Positions 50,497 through 59,034 of a stretch of 64,000 nucleotides of DNA are shown one piece after another; positions within the stretch are counted from its first letter, which is position 1, and every line of letters begins with the position of its first letter. The notes beneath the pieces are model-generated. The model was not told the DNA's origin. It was given only the letters and a program-made list of their open reading frames with translations, and made no database searches. The DNA is from Kutzneria buriramensis (GTDB lineage: Bacteria > Actinomycetota > Actinomycetes > Mycobacteriales > Pseudonocardiaceae), in NCBI RefSeq assembly GCF_003387475.1, contig NZ_QUNO01000002.1:310001-374000 (forward strand). The letters run 5' to 3'. Both the position numbers and the translations under genes were made by a program.

Positions 50497-50613
50497 GCAG
50501 CCCCCGAATCCATCCAACCACAGGGCACCGACAATTCCGGCGGGCGAGGGTCGAGTGGCCGTCGGGTTTCCGAAAGTGTCAGACCCACCTGGTTGGATTG
50601 ATTCGGGGGCTGC
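50497..50613 (+). repeat. Palindromic repeat R2, copy 2 (117 bp)
   Basis: Same size and ends as copy 1: GCAGCCCCCGAATCCATCC on the left and GATTCGGGGGCTGC on the right, followed by GTTTTTCGGG. Near the centre, TTCCGG and TTTCCGAAA-like blocks match copy 1. It lies in the 354-bp gap between the divergent phosphotransferase and LD-carboxypeptidase starts, so here it is in promoter DNA, not at gene ends. The rest of the gap holds only a weak TAAATAT (50744-50750) before the carboxypeptidase. Confidence 0.8.
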
Positions 50614-50786
50614 GTTTTTCGGGCGACGGTAGGTGTCGGCGGGCCGTATGTGGCAGGCAGCGTCGGTCGCTGATGCTGGCTCGGGCGTGCTCACGTCGTT
50701 TCCCGAGCCAGGACGAGCCAGGCCTGGCTGGGCGATCGATCGGTAAATATGTGGCGTGCTGCAGAGCGTGCCGGAACACTGTCCCG

Positions 50787-51812
50787 GTGACCCGAACGGC
50801 ACTGCCTGAACCGCTCCGCCCTCATGCGCTGAGGCCCGGCGATCTCGTCGTCATCGCGTCGCTGTCCGGACCGCTCCACGCCGAATACGCGCCCGATCTG
50901 GGGCTCGCGGTAGCCGAGCTCGAGCGGATGGGATTCCGCGTGCGTCTCGCGCCGCTGCTCGAAGCGGGGCGGCATCATTGGTGGAGTGCCGCGCGGCCGG
51001 CGGAGATTGCCGAGGAGCTCAACGCCCTGCTGCGTGATCCCGAGGTGCGCGCGATCATCGCGCACGACGGTGGCCAGACGGCGCTGGGCTACCTCGACCT
51101 GATCGACGTCGAGGCGATCAGGGTCGACCCCAAGCCGATCCTCGGCTACAGCGACATCTCGCTGCTGCATCTGGTGCTCTACGCGCGCACGGGCCTGGTC
51201 GGGTTTCACGCCGACCTGGCCACGCCCGGTCTCGGCGGACACTGGCAGACCGCGCCGGCGGCGCGCAGAGCGGAACTGGCGAAGCTCTATTCGACGCTGC
51301 TGACCGCCACGGAACCGATCGGCGCGCTGCCCACCAGCCCGTCGTGGGAATGCTGGCGTCCCGGTCGTGCCGAAGGTCGTCTGATCGGCGGGGTGATCAA
51401 TCGCATCGTGCTGGCCCAGGCGACGCCGTACGCGCTGCCACTGGACTGGTTCGACGGCGCGGTGCTGTTCTGGGAGGAGATGGGCGGCCTGGCGTCGTAC
51501 GTGTGGAGCTATCTGCACGTGCTGCGGCACGGCGGAATCCTCGACCGCATCTCCGGCATGGTCGTGGGCGTTCCGCACGCGATCGACGGACTCGACTCGG
51601 CCGGCGCGTCGCCGACCTTGGCCGAGATCGTGCTCGACGTCCTCGGCGACCGTGACATCCCGGTCCTGGGCAACGTCGAGTTCGGACACGCCGGGCCGAA
51701 CCTGCCGATGCCGGTCGGCATCCGTGTCGCTCTGGACGCGCAGCGGCGGAGCCTGTCGCTGCTCGAACCTGTGGTCCGGCCAGCGACGGCGCCCGGACCG
51801 AGTACGGAGTAA
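50787..51812 (+). CDS. S66-family LD-carboxypeptidase (MccF-like)
   Basis: 341 residues from GTG at 50787; earlier in-frame starts run through repeat R2 and were rejected. It begins LRPGDLVVIASLSGP. The nucleophile Ser is in PILGYSDISLLHLVLYARTG, Glu in LFWEEMGGLASYVW and His in VEFGHAGPNLPMPVG, as in LD-carboxypeptidases and microcin C immunity MccF. It cuts L,D-peptide bonds in wall peptides or related peptide-nucleotide antibiotics. No signal peptide is present, so it is cytoplasmic (recycling or immunity). Confidence 0.87.
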   Translation: MTRTALPEPLRPHALRPGDLVVIASLSGPLHAEYAPDLGLAVAELERMGFRVRLAPLLEAGRHHWWSAARPAEIAEELNALLRDPEVRAIIAHDGGQTALGYLDLIDVEAIRVDPKPILGYSDISLLHLVLYARTGLVGFHADLATPGLGGHWQTAPAARRAELAKLYSTLLTATEPIGALPTSPSWECWRPGRAEGRLIGGVINRIVLAQATPYALPLDWFDGAVLFWEEMGGLASYVWSYLHVLRHGGILDRISGMVVGVPHAIDGLDSAGASPTLAEIVLDVLGDRDIPVLGNVEFGHAGPNLPMPVGIRVALDAQRRSLSLLEPVVRPATAPGPSTE

Positions 51813-51892
51813 TGAGCCGCCGGCTGCGCCCCGGGCTGGCTCAGGCGCTGTCGGGTTGGTCGCGGCCTCCGGCGATGGGTGAGCGGAACAGA

Positions 51893-52010
51893 GCAGCCCC
51901 CGAATCAATCCAACCAGAGGGGGCTGACATTTCCGGGCGGCGGCGGGATGTGAGGCCGCCGGGATCCGGGAAGTGTCGGACCGGGGTGGTTGGATGGAAA
52001 CGGGGGCTGC
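51893..52010 (+). repeat. Palindromic repeat R2, copy 3 (118 bp)
   Basis: Left end GCAGCCCCCGAATCAATCC, right end GGAAACGGGGGCTGC followed by GTTTTC. It is one base longer than the other copies. It starts 80 bp after the LD-carboxypeptidase stop, in a 416-bp gene-free stretch before a convergent gene. The remaining part of that stretch holds the 37-bp tandem repeat. Confidence 0.8.
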
Positions 52011-52045
52011 GTTTTCAGCGGCGTGGAGATGGCGCTTGGTGCGCT

Positions 52046-52250
52046 GTCGCCGGTTCAGTGGGTGAGGCGGGTGGCGCGGTCTTGCCGGTTCAGCAGGTGA
52101 ATGTGACGGTTGAGTCGGGTGCCGCCAGTTCAGTGGGTGAGGCGGTTGGCGCGGTGTTGCCGGTTCGGCGGGTGGAGGTGGCGGATGGCCCGAGTGGTGC
52201 CGATTCAGCGGGTAGGGGGGTTGCGGATTCAGTGGGCGAAAGTGGCGACC
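52046..52250. repeat. Degenerate ~37-bp tandem repeat, about six units
   Basis: Units starting near 52046, 52081, 52120, 52157, 52195 and 52224 share GCCGGTTCAGTGGGTGAGG with substitutions. The last unit overlaps the end of the large secreted protein gene, where it encodes VATFAH and the stop. The repeats thus look derived from that 3' end. They lie in the convergent space after R2 copy 3. Confidence 0.65.
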
Positions 52251-55200
52251 AGGGCGGAGTCGCCCACGACGGGGAAGGTGTAGCTGGGGGAGGTGGAGAC
52301 CTCCTTGCCGGCGATGGTCCAGTCGACGAAGTGGTAGCCGGGTGAGGGACGGGCGGTGGCGGTGACGGAGCTGCCGGTCTCGTATTTGCCGGGGGAGGTT
52401 TCGGTGCCGGCGAGGCGGGCGGAACCCCCAGGGGTGGACGAGACGGTGACGGCGGATTCGAGCATGTTGATGGCCATGACGTTGACGAGGCGAACGGGGC
52501 CGGTGCTGGTGGTCCCGTTGTACCGGAGCAGGTTGAGCACGGTGGTGGAACCGCCGGGGGCGCGCACGGTGTAGCCGTCGGTGCCGAGATTGTCGGTACC
52601 GAGGTTGAAGACGTGCACATCGCCGGAATTGACGACGAGACCGTTGTGCAGGCCGTAGCCGAAGGCGTCAACGACGGTGAGGTCCCGGGCGCCGGAAACG
52701 GTGATGAGGTCGGACGAACGCCGGGTGTAGCCGTCGATGACCTGGGGGAACAGGTTGCTGCCGGAGAACCAGTCGGGCAGGTAGAAACCGAGCCGGGCGA
52801 AGGTGTTGCCGTTGGTGAGCACGCCGTTGATGACGCCGCCGACGGAGGAGCCGACGGTGATGCCGTGCCGGATGAAGGTGCCGGAGAGTTTGCCGACGAA
52901 GAACCGGTCGTTGCGGGAAGTGGCGAGGTCGACGCCGTTGTAGGCATTGGGCATGCCGACATTGATCACGTACGTCCCGGCGCCGGCCCCGCGAATGGCA
53001 TACGGATAGGCGACGAGACCGTCGGAAGCGGCGGGGTTCTGGCCGGGATAGAAGACCCGGAGGCCACGGACGCCGGAGCCGTTCAGGGTGATCAGGGCTG
53101 GATCGGTGTCGGGCGAAAGGGTGCTCCGGCCGGAGTACGACATGAGCACGGTGCCACCGCTCCTGCCGTCCTCGTCCCGGTTCGGCACGGACGACGCGCC
53201 GCGAAGCTCGACGCCGGCGGGAACGACAAGACGGCCGTTGACCCGATACCACCCGGCGGGCAAATACACAGTGCCGCCGCCGTCGTGACCGGCGCGGTCG
53301 AGAGTGTGCTGCAACGAATCGGTGGCGTCGGCCGGGGGGACATATCCGTTGCCGTGCGGGGCATCAACCACGTAGAGGGCATTCCGTGACGGACGCGGAG
53401 TCGGGGAAGGAGCGTCGTAGGAAGGGGCTTTACCCGGAAGCTGGTAGACGGTGCCCTTCACAGCGCCGGTGACACGAACGTCGGTGAGCTTGACGAAGCC
53501 GGCGGAGTTGTTGGTCACCGCCCCGTCGAGAGTGCCGCGGCCGATCATCAGGCCCCAGCGCGAATCGAACTGGTCGACGAGCAGGGCGGTGTCGGTGCGC
53601 TGGACCTGCACACCCTGGAAAGCGCCGGCGAAGTCGACGCGCTGGCCCTGAACGACATGGACGCCGACGTGGTAGTCGGAGGCGGAGAGGTCGTTGAACT
53701 GATCCCATTCCAGGTCGCCGAGCACGAAGCCGGTGCCGTGCGAACGAGTCCAGGAGTCCACAGTGGATCGTGAAGGCGGATTGAACTGCCGAGGGGCGCA
53801 AGCCCAGTAGGAGTTGGAGAAGCTGACGTTCTCCCAGGTGCCGACGTCGGCGCCGTTGTAGGCCTCGACGCCCTCGAACAGCGCGGTGCCCTTGATGTTC
53901 CGAACGGTCGCGGACTCGTGGGTCTGCCCGACGGCCGGCGGGCGCCCACGCTCGTCGCGCATGGTGCTGATGCCGATGCCACGGTACGAATTGAGCATGG
54001 TGACGTCGGAAACGGTGCCCATCATGTAGTTCTCGTCGCTGGCCCACGCGCTGCCGGTGATCTCGAACGTATAGCTGTAGGGCACGGGCGTCGAGGCGTT
54101 CTGGTGCGGGTAATACGTGGTCAGCCCCATGACGCCGGCGCTGCCGCCGATCCGGAACAGGACGGGGCCGGTGTCGCCGGACGGGAGATCGGCGATGATC
54201 ACGGTGCCATAGCTGCCGCCGCCGTGATCGGGATCGCGGCGGTCGCCGCGAAGCGTGCAGAACGCCGGCACCTCGACGGTGTCGGTGACGCGATAGGTAC
54301 CCTCTGGCAGCCACACGGTGCCGCCGCCGGCGTCGTAGCAGTCATACAGCGCGGCCTGAATGGCCTTGGTGGAATCCTTGCCACCACTGGGATCCGCGCC
54401 GTAGGGGGTGGCGACGAAGTCGGCGATCACGGGATCGACGGTCGGGTACTTGGTCTTGATCAGCTGCGGCTTGGGTGTGACGACCCGCTTGTTGCGGACC
54501 TGGAGGTCGGCGACGTCGGCACTACCAGCATACGAAAGCCGAACATGGCGAGCCGTTACGACGGGGAAATCGGTGCGTGAGGCCGAGCCGCTGTCAGTGG
54601 CGCCGGACTCGCCGACGGTCGTCCACGTCGAGCCGTCGAGCGAGGTCTGCACCTGGTAGTCGTGCGAGAAGGTTTGGCCCCACTGGACATAGACGTCGTT
54701 CACCGGCTGCGGCTTGCCGAGATCGACCTGCGTCGAGCCAGGCCCGGTGACCAACGGCCGACCGGCGGCGACGTTCAGGTTGACGGCCGACGACTTGAAC
54801 GCCTGGTAGCTGTCGTACAGCGCCTGCAACGCGGCCTTGACCTGGGCCGGAGTGGCGTCCTGATCGTCGATGACGGCCTGCGCCTTGGCGATCTGCGCGC
54901 TGAAGAAGGCCTTGGAGCCGGCCGGGTACTGACCGTCTCGGGTGCCCTCGCGTGCCCCGTACACCGTCAAGCCGGCCTGGGCGACCAGGTTGCGCAGCCC
55001 CGCCTTGACGTCCAAAGTGGACGGGATGACGGTCACCCGCACGGCGGCAACCTTGACCTCCACGTCGGAACCGTCGTGGGCGATGCGGAAGTCGGAACCG
55101 TTGGTGCGGTTGGTGAGAACGGCGTCGTCCAGCACGAAGTCGTGCGTCTGCCACGTGCCGGTGTCGCCGTAGCGGACGATCTCGGACGGCTTGAACTTGT

Positions 55201-55948
55201 CGGGCAGGTCGTTGCCGGGCGAGTCGTACTGGAGATCGAGGGTGCCGCTGCCGGTGTCCAGATAGTCGACGCTGACCAGCACGACGTCCTTGGTGTCGTA
55301 CGCGTACGAGTCGGCGACGTTCATGTAGAAGTAGTTGGTGGCCGGCGCGGGCGACGAGGCGTTGGTCTGCCAGTAGCCGCGGCCGCCGGTGGTTCCGGTG
55401 ATCAGGCCGGAGGGATTGTCACCGGGGTTGGGCACGAGGCCGGTGTTGGACGAGGCCGCGCCGAGAGTGGCGGACGGCCCGGCGGCGGTGATCCGGATCT
55501 GCGCGACGGTGATGTCCGCAGTGCCGCCGGTCAGCCGAACCGCGGCCAGTGCGGGCAAACCAGCGGCCGCATGCTTCCACGTGTTGGTGCCGGCCAGCAC
55601 GGCCACGGGATTTCCGTTGAGGCTCAGGGTGCCCACGCCACTGTCGTAGTATGTCACCATGGCGACGACGGAACCGCTCACCGAGTAGTCGGGATCGGGC
55701 GCGAAGTTCAGGTACGTCGTGCCGGCGGAAACGTCCGTCTGCCAATAACTGCGCCCACCCACGGAGCCGGTCCGCAGGCCGGCGGCGTTGTCACCGGCGG
55801 TGGCGGTGACCCCCAGCGTCAACGGGGTCGGCCCGAGATCGGCGCCGACGCCGTTGGGATACCACACGGGCGCGGCGCCGGCCGGCACGGCCAGTGCGGC
55901 GACCAAGGCCACTAAGAGTCCTAACAGGACGCATAACCGGCGGGTCAT
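52229..55948 (-). CDS. Large secreted protein with two pectate-lyase-fold domains
   Basis: 1239 residues from ATG at 55948, with GGGAGG upstream. Signal peptide to about residue 26. Two similar YWQT-type domains (~27-155 and 160-310), a FIVAR-like helical domain (~316-390; DATPAQVKAALQALYDSYQA) and an F5/8-type C-like domain (~390-480) follow. Then come two pectate-lyase-3 beta-helix domains (~500-800, ADFVATPYGADPSGGKDSTK; ~870-1150, GGGTVYLPAGWYRV), and a C-terminal InlB-like repeat (GYHFVDWTIAGKEVSTS). It is probably an extracellular polysaccharide lyase or hydrolase; catalytic residues are not certain. Last gene of a four-gene operon. Confidence 0.83.
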   Translation of the reverse strand: MTRRLCVLLGLLVALVAALAVPAGAAPVWYPNGVGADLGPTPLTLGVTATAGDNAAGLRTGSVGGRSYWQTDVSAGTTYLNFAPDPDYSVSGSVVAMVTYYDSGVGTLSLNGNPVAVLAGTNTWKHAAAGLPALAAVRLTGGTADITVAQIRITAAGPSATLGAASSNTGLVPNPGDNPSGLITGTTGGRGYWQTNASSPAPATNYFYMNVADSYAYDTKDVVLVSVDYLDTGSGTLDLQYDSPGNDLPDKFKPSEIVRYGDTGTWQTHDFVLDDAVLTNRTNGSDFRIAHDGSDVEVKVAAVRVTVIPSTLDVKAGLRNLVAQAGLTVYGAREGTRDGQYPAGSKAFFSAQIAKAQAVIDDQDATPAQVKAALQALYDSYQAFKSSAVNLNVAAGRPLVTGPGSTQVDLGKPQPVNDVYVQWGQTFSHDYQVQTSLDGSTWTTVGESGATDSGSASRTDFPVVTARHVRLSYAGSADVADLQVRNKRVVTPKPQLIKTKYPTVDPVIADFVATPYGADPSGGKDSTKAIQAALYDCYDAGGGTVWLPEGTYRVTDTVEVPAFCTLRGDRRDPDHGGGSYGTVIIADLPSGDTGPVLFRIGGSAGVMGLTTYYPHQNASTPVPYSYTFEITGSAWASDENYMMGTVSDVTMLNSYRGIGISTMRDERGRPPAVGQTHESATVRNIKGTALFEGVEAYNGADVGTWENVSFSNSYWACAPRQFNPPSRSTVDSWTRSHGTGFVLGDLEWDQFNDLSASDYHVGVHVVQGQRVDFAGAFQGVQVQRTDTALLVDQFDSRWGLMIGRGTLDGAVTNNSAGFVKLTDVRVTGAVKGTVYQLPGKAPSYDAPSPTPRPSRNALYVVDAPHGNGYVPPADATDSLQHTLDRAGHDGGGTVYLPAGWYRVNGRLVVPAGVELRGASSVPNRDEDGRSGGTVLMSYSGRSTLSPDTDPALITLNGSGVRGLRVFYPGQNPAASDGLVAYPYAIRGAGAGTYVINVGMPNAYNGVDLATSRNDRFFVGKLSGTFIRHGITVGSSVGGVINGVLTNGNTFARLGFYLPDWFSGSNLFPQVIDGYTRRSSDLITVSGARDLTVVDAFGYGLHNGLVVNSGDVHVFNLGTDNLGTDGYTVRAPGGSTTVLNLLRYNGTTSTGPVRLVNVMAINMLESAVTVSSTPGGSARLAGTETSPGKYETGSSVTATARPSPGYHFVDWTIAGKEVSTSPSYTFPVVGDSALVATFAH

Positions 55949-55965
55949 CGTCGACCTCCCAGAGT

Positions 55966-57765
55966 TTAGACCGGGGGCATCGCCACCCGGTCGACGCGGC
56001 CGTCCGGCCAGCGCACATCGATGACGTCGGTGCTGATGTCGAGCTCTGGCAACGCTTCGAGCGGGTAGCCGCCCAGATGCACGGCGGCGGCGTAGATCCG
56101 GCCGGCCTCGACGAAGCCGTCGGTGAACAGCAAGGGGATCTCGGACACCGCCCCGAGCGGGTTGGTGTCCTTGGACTGACGGGTCTCGGCGACGTCGAAA
56201 CCGGCCAGGTCGACCAGTGCGGAGTGCAGGCCGTTGCCGGGAACCGTGGCCCAGCCGCCGATCCGCAGCCGCCACGGCCCGGACTCGTCGACCCGAACGA
56301 GGCGGACCTCGGTGGCCCCGTGGATCACCGAGGCGACGGTGATCCAGGGACCCAGCGTATACGTGGTTTCGGGGCCATGGAAGGGATTCCAGCTCTCATC
56401 TGCGGGCCAATGCGCGCGGCTGCGCGACACGCCCGGCGCAATCGCCTGCAGCGGGCGGCGATGTGCGGCCCGGCCGTCGGAATCCAGCAGCGTGGCCGTG
56501 GAATCCAGCGGCGGGCTCATCTCCGGCGCGGCATGGGTGCTGTACGCGATCCGCGCGTAGACGGGATCATCTGTCGCCAGCTCGGCGGGATCGATGTGGT
56601 CGCTGCCGTGATTGAGCACCCGCACCACGCCGTCGGAAACCGTGCCGGAGACCGTCCATCCGGGCGCGGGCAGGTAGACCTCGTAGTCAACCTGCTCGAC
56701 CGGCAACGGCACCTCGGGCGCGGTCCAGACTTCGTGGTCGGGCGGCAGCAGCAGGCCGGCGAAGCCCTTGCTCGCCCAGTACGGCGACGCCGGGCCCGAA
56801 TACCACTGCCTGATCTGCGGAAACCGTCGATGCCAGCCCAAGGTCAGCAGGCCGTCGTCATCCAGCGAGCCGGCGTTGACGAAATGGTCCAGCATCAGGC
56901 CGCCGATGCGACGTGTCTGCCCCGGCGGCAGCGGTGTGGCGTCGTGCAGCGCCCCGATCCACAGTGGAGCGAGTGCCGCGAACCGATAGGTCAGCGACCG
57001 GCCCTGGACCAGCGGCGACCCGTTGCCGCCGACCAACAACGCATAGTCGGAAAGCCAGAGCCGCAAGCGATTGCGGTACCGGACGGCCAGCTCGTCGTCG
57101 CCGGTGATCGAGCAGAACAGCAGCGGGTAGAAGTGCATCGCCCAGCCGCTGTAATGGTCGAAGTTGCGCCACGCGTCCCCGGACAGGCCGTCGGAGTACC
57201 AGCCTTCGCCCGCGTGCCAACGGTCCGTGCGCTCGATGGCGTGGTCGAAATCGTCCTGGCTCCAGGCCCCGCCGACGCTGCGCGCGAACGCCCCGGTGAC
57301 CGCGCGGAACCACACCCAGTTGTTGTCCGGCAGGGTGTTGTCGCCGACCATCGGGGCAAGCCAGTCCAGCAGCCGTTGCCGAGTTCGGTCGCTGAGCTGG
57401 TCCCACAGCCAAGGGCGCGTCAGGTGCAGGCCGAGCGCGACCGACGCGGCCTCGACCTTCGCCTGGGCGCACTCGCCAAGTCGCGGCCAGCGGTCGGGAT
57501 TGTCGGGATCGACACCGGCGGCCAGGCCCTGCGCGTACCACTCGGCGATCCTGTGCGGATCGTCGCCGGCCGCCCCGGCCAGCCGAAACGCCGCCAGCAG
57601 AAAGGTTCGCGCGTAGCCCTCCAACCCGTCGCTCCACCGGCCGCTCCCGCTGGCGGGGCCGGGCAGGTGGATCAGCGCGTGGGAATCCGTGGCCCACGGC
57701 CGGACCGCGAGCAGCATCGAGTCGGCCAGGCGTTCCCATTCGGCGCGGGACGGGGCAGGGCGCAC
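55966..57765 (-). CDS. DUF2264 protein (predicted glycan-active, alpha/alpha fold)
   Basis: 599 residues from GTG at 57765, with GGAG nine bases before. It matches DUF2264 features: WSDGLEGYARTFLLAAFRLA, PDNNWVWFRAVTGAFARSVG, WYSDGLSGDAWRNFDHYSGW and RFPQIRQWYSGPASPYWASK. No signal peptide is present, so it acts inside the cell. The fold is probably an (alpha/alpha) barrel with a beta-sandwich end, like heparinase II/III or unsaturated glycoside hydrolases; activity is not established. It lies 17 bp before the lyase-fold gene and 15 bp after the dehydratase. Confidence 0.85.
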   Translation of the reverse strand: MRPAPSRAEWERLADSMLLAVRPWATDSHALIHLPGPASGSGRWSDGLEGYARTFLLAAFRLAGAAGDDPHRIAEWYAQGLAAGVDPDNPDRWPRLGECAQAKVEAASVALGLHLTRPWLWDQLSDRTRQRLLDWLAPMVGDNTLPDNNWVWFRAVTGAFARSVGGAWSQDDFDHAIERTDRWHAGEGWYSDGLSGDAWRNFDHYSGWAMHFYPLLFCSITGDDELAVRYRNRLRLWLSDYALLVGGNGSPLVQGRSLTYRFAALAPLWIGALHDATPLPPGQTRRIGGLMLDHFVNAGSLDDDGLLTLGWHRRFPQIRQWYSGPASPYWASKGFAGLLLPPDHEVWTAPEVPLPVEQVDYEVYLPAPGWTVSGTVSDGVVRVLNHGSDHIDPAELATDDPVYARIAYSTHAAPEMSPPLDSTATLLDSDGRAAHRRPLQAIAPGVSRSRAHWPADESWNPFHGPETTYTLGPWITVASVIHGATEVRLVRVDESGPWRLRIGGWATVPGNGLHSALVDLAGFDVAETRQSKDTNPLGAVSEIPLLFTDGFVEAGRIYAAAVHLGGYPLEALPELDISTDVIDVRWPDGRVDRVAMPPV

Positions 57766-57780
57766 GGTGACATCTCCAAA

Positions 57781-59034
57781 CTACGGGGCTTCCAGACCTC
57801 CGTCCGGCCGGCGCACCCGCGCCGACCAGCGTTCATGTAGGAACTTCGTCGGCGGGTACTTCGCTGCCGCCGTCTCGTCCAGGTCCACGCCCCAGCCTGG
57901 CTCGTCGGACGGCGTCAGGTGACCGTCGCGAACCACCGGCGTGCCGGGGAAGACCTCGTGCGTGGCCTCGTTGTACGTGTGCGACTCCTGGTAGCCGAAC
58001 GCCGGCGTGGACACGTCGACGGCGAGGTTCGCCGCCACGCCGACCGGCGAAACGTCGCCGGGGGCGTGGAATGCGGTGCGCACGCCCAGTAATTCGGCCA
58101 GCGCCACCAGCTTTCGGGTCGGTGTGAGGCCGCCGATGGCGGAAGTGTGCAGCCGCAGCAGGTCCACGCCGCCGTCCTTGATCAGTCGAGCCGCGTCGGT
58201 GACGGAGCCGAGCTGCTCGCCGACCGCGATCGGCACCGGCGACGCGGCTCGGACGGCCGGCAACTGGTCGTAGTGCTCCGGCGGGATCACATCCTCCAAA
58301 AAGGACAGTGCGTACGGCTCCAAGGCGCGGGCCAGCACGATTGCCTGCTTGGGTGTCAATCTGCTGTGCACATCGTGCATCAGGCTCACCGACGAACCGA
58401 GCCTTGAGCGCGCAGCCGCGAACAATCGGGGCGTGGCGTCAAGGTACTGGCGCACATCCCAACCGTCCGGATGCGGCGACCGGGGATAGCCGCCGCGCGT
58501 GCCCGGCGCCCCGTACGTGCCGAGCCCAGGACCGCCAACTTGGAGCCGTACGTGGCGATATCCCCGATCCAGCAACACCGCCGCGGCGTCGAGCGTCTCG
58601 TCAACGGTCGCGCCCGCGGCGTGGGAGTACACCTCGATCGCGGACCGGCTGCGCCCGCCGAGCAGCTCGTACACCGGCATGCCGGCGCGCTTGCCCATGA
58701 TGTCCCACAGCGCCTGGTCGATGCCGGACAGCGCGTTGTTCAGCACGGGACCGTTGCGCCAGTACGCCGAATAGTGGATCAGCCGGGTGATGTCCTCGAT
58801 GTCGGCCGGGTTGCGGCCGACGACCAGCGGCCCCATGTGCTCGTCCACGGCCGCCGCCACCGCGGCGAACCGCTGCGTGAAGGTGGCGCAGCCGAGGCCG
58901 TACAGGCCCGGCTCCGACGTGTCGACCCGGACGACGACGAGCGGGATTCCCTCGGGGGCCGTGACGATCGCCCGCACCGCCGTGACCTTCACCGAGTCGC
59001 GGGGCGTCCACGGCGGCAGCACCTCGGGCAACAT
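57781..59034 (-). CDS. Enolase-superfamily sugar-acid dehydratase (ManD-like)
   Basis: 417 residues from ATG at 59034; GTG at 59037 is possible, but GGAGG spacing favours ATG. Mandelate racemase/enolase fold close to D-mannonate dehydratases: YWRNGPVLNNALSGIDQALW, HDVHSRLTPKQAIVLARALE, FLEDVIPPEHYDQLP with metal ligands, VPIAVGEQLGSV, and HAPGDVSPVGVAANLAVDV. It should dehydrate a sugar acid such as mannonate or gluconate. It overlaps the GntR/LacI regulator stop (GTGATG), so translation is coupled. Confidence 0.85.
   Translation of the reverse strand: MLPEVLPPWTPRDSVKVTAVRAIVTAPEGIPLVVVRVDTSEPGLYGLGCATFTQRFAAVAAAVDEHMGPLVVGRNPADIEDITRLIHYSAYWRNGPVLNNALSGIDQALWDIMGKRAGMPVYELLGGRSRSAIEVYSHAAGATVDETLDAAAVLLDRGYRHVRLQVGGPGLGTYGAPGTRGGYPRSPHPDGWDVRQYLDATPRLFAAARSRLGSSVSLMHDVHSRLTPKQAIVLARALEPYALSFLEDVIPPEHYDQLPAVRAASPVPIAVGEQLGSVTDAARLIKDGGVDLLRLHTSAIGGLTPTRKLVALAELLGVRTAFHAPGDVSPVGVAANLAVDVSTPAFGYQESHTYNEATHEVFPGTPVVRDGHLTPSDEPGWGVDLDETAAAKYPPTKFLHERWSARVRRPDGGLEAP

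Noticed and set aside
50787-51812. Microcin C immunity island around the MccF-like peptidase
   Set aside because: No mccB-like adenylyltransferase or small peptide precursor is found nearby; S66 peptidases are common in cell-wall recycling.
52046-52250. CRISPR-like array
   Set aside because: Units are degenerate, about 37 bp with no unique spacers, and no cas genes are near. It is a tandem repeat.
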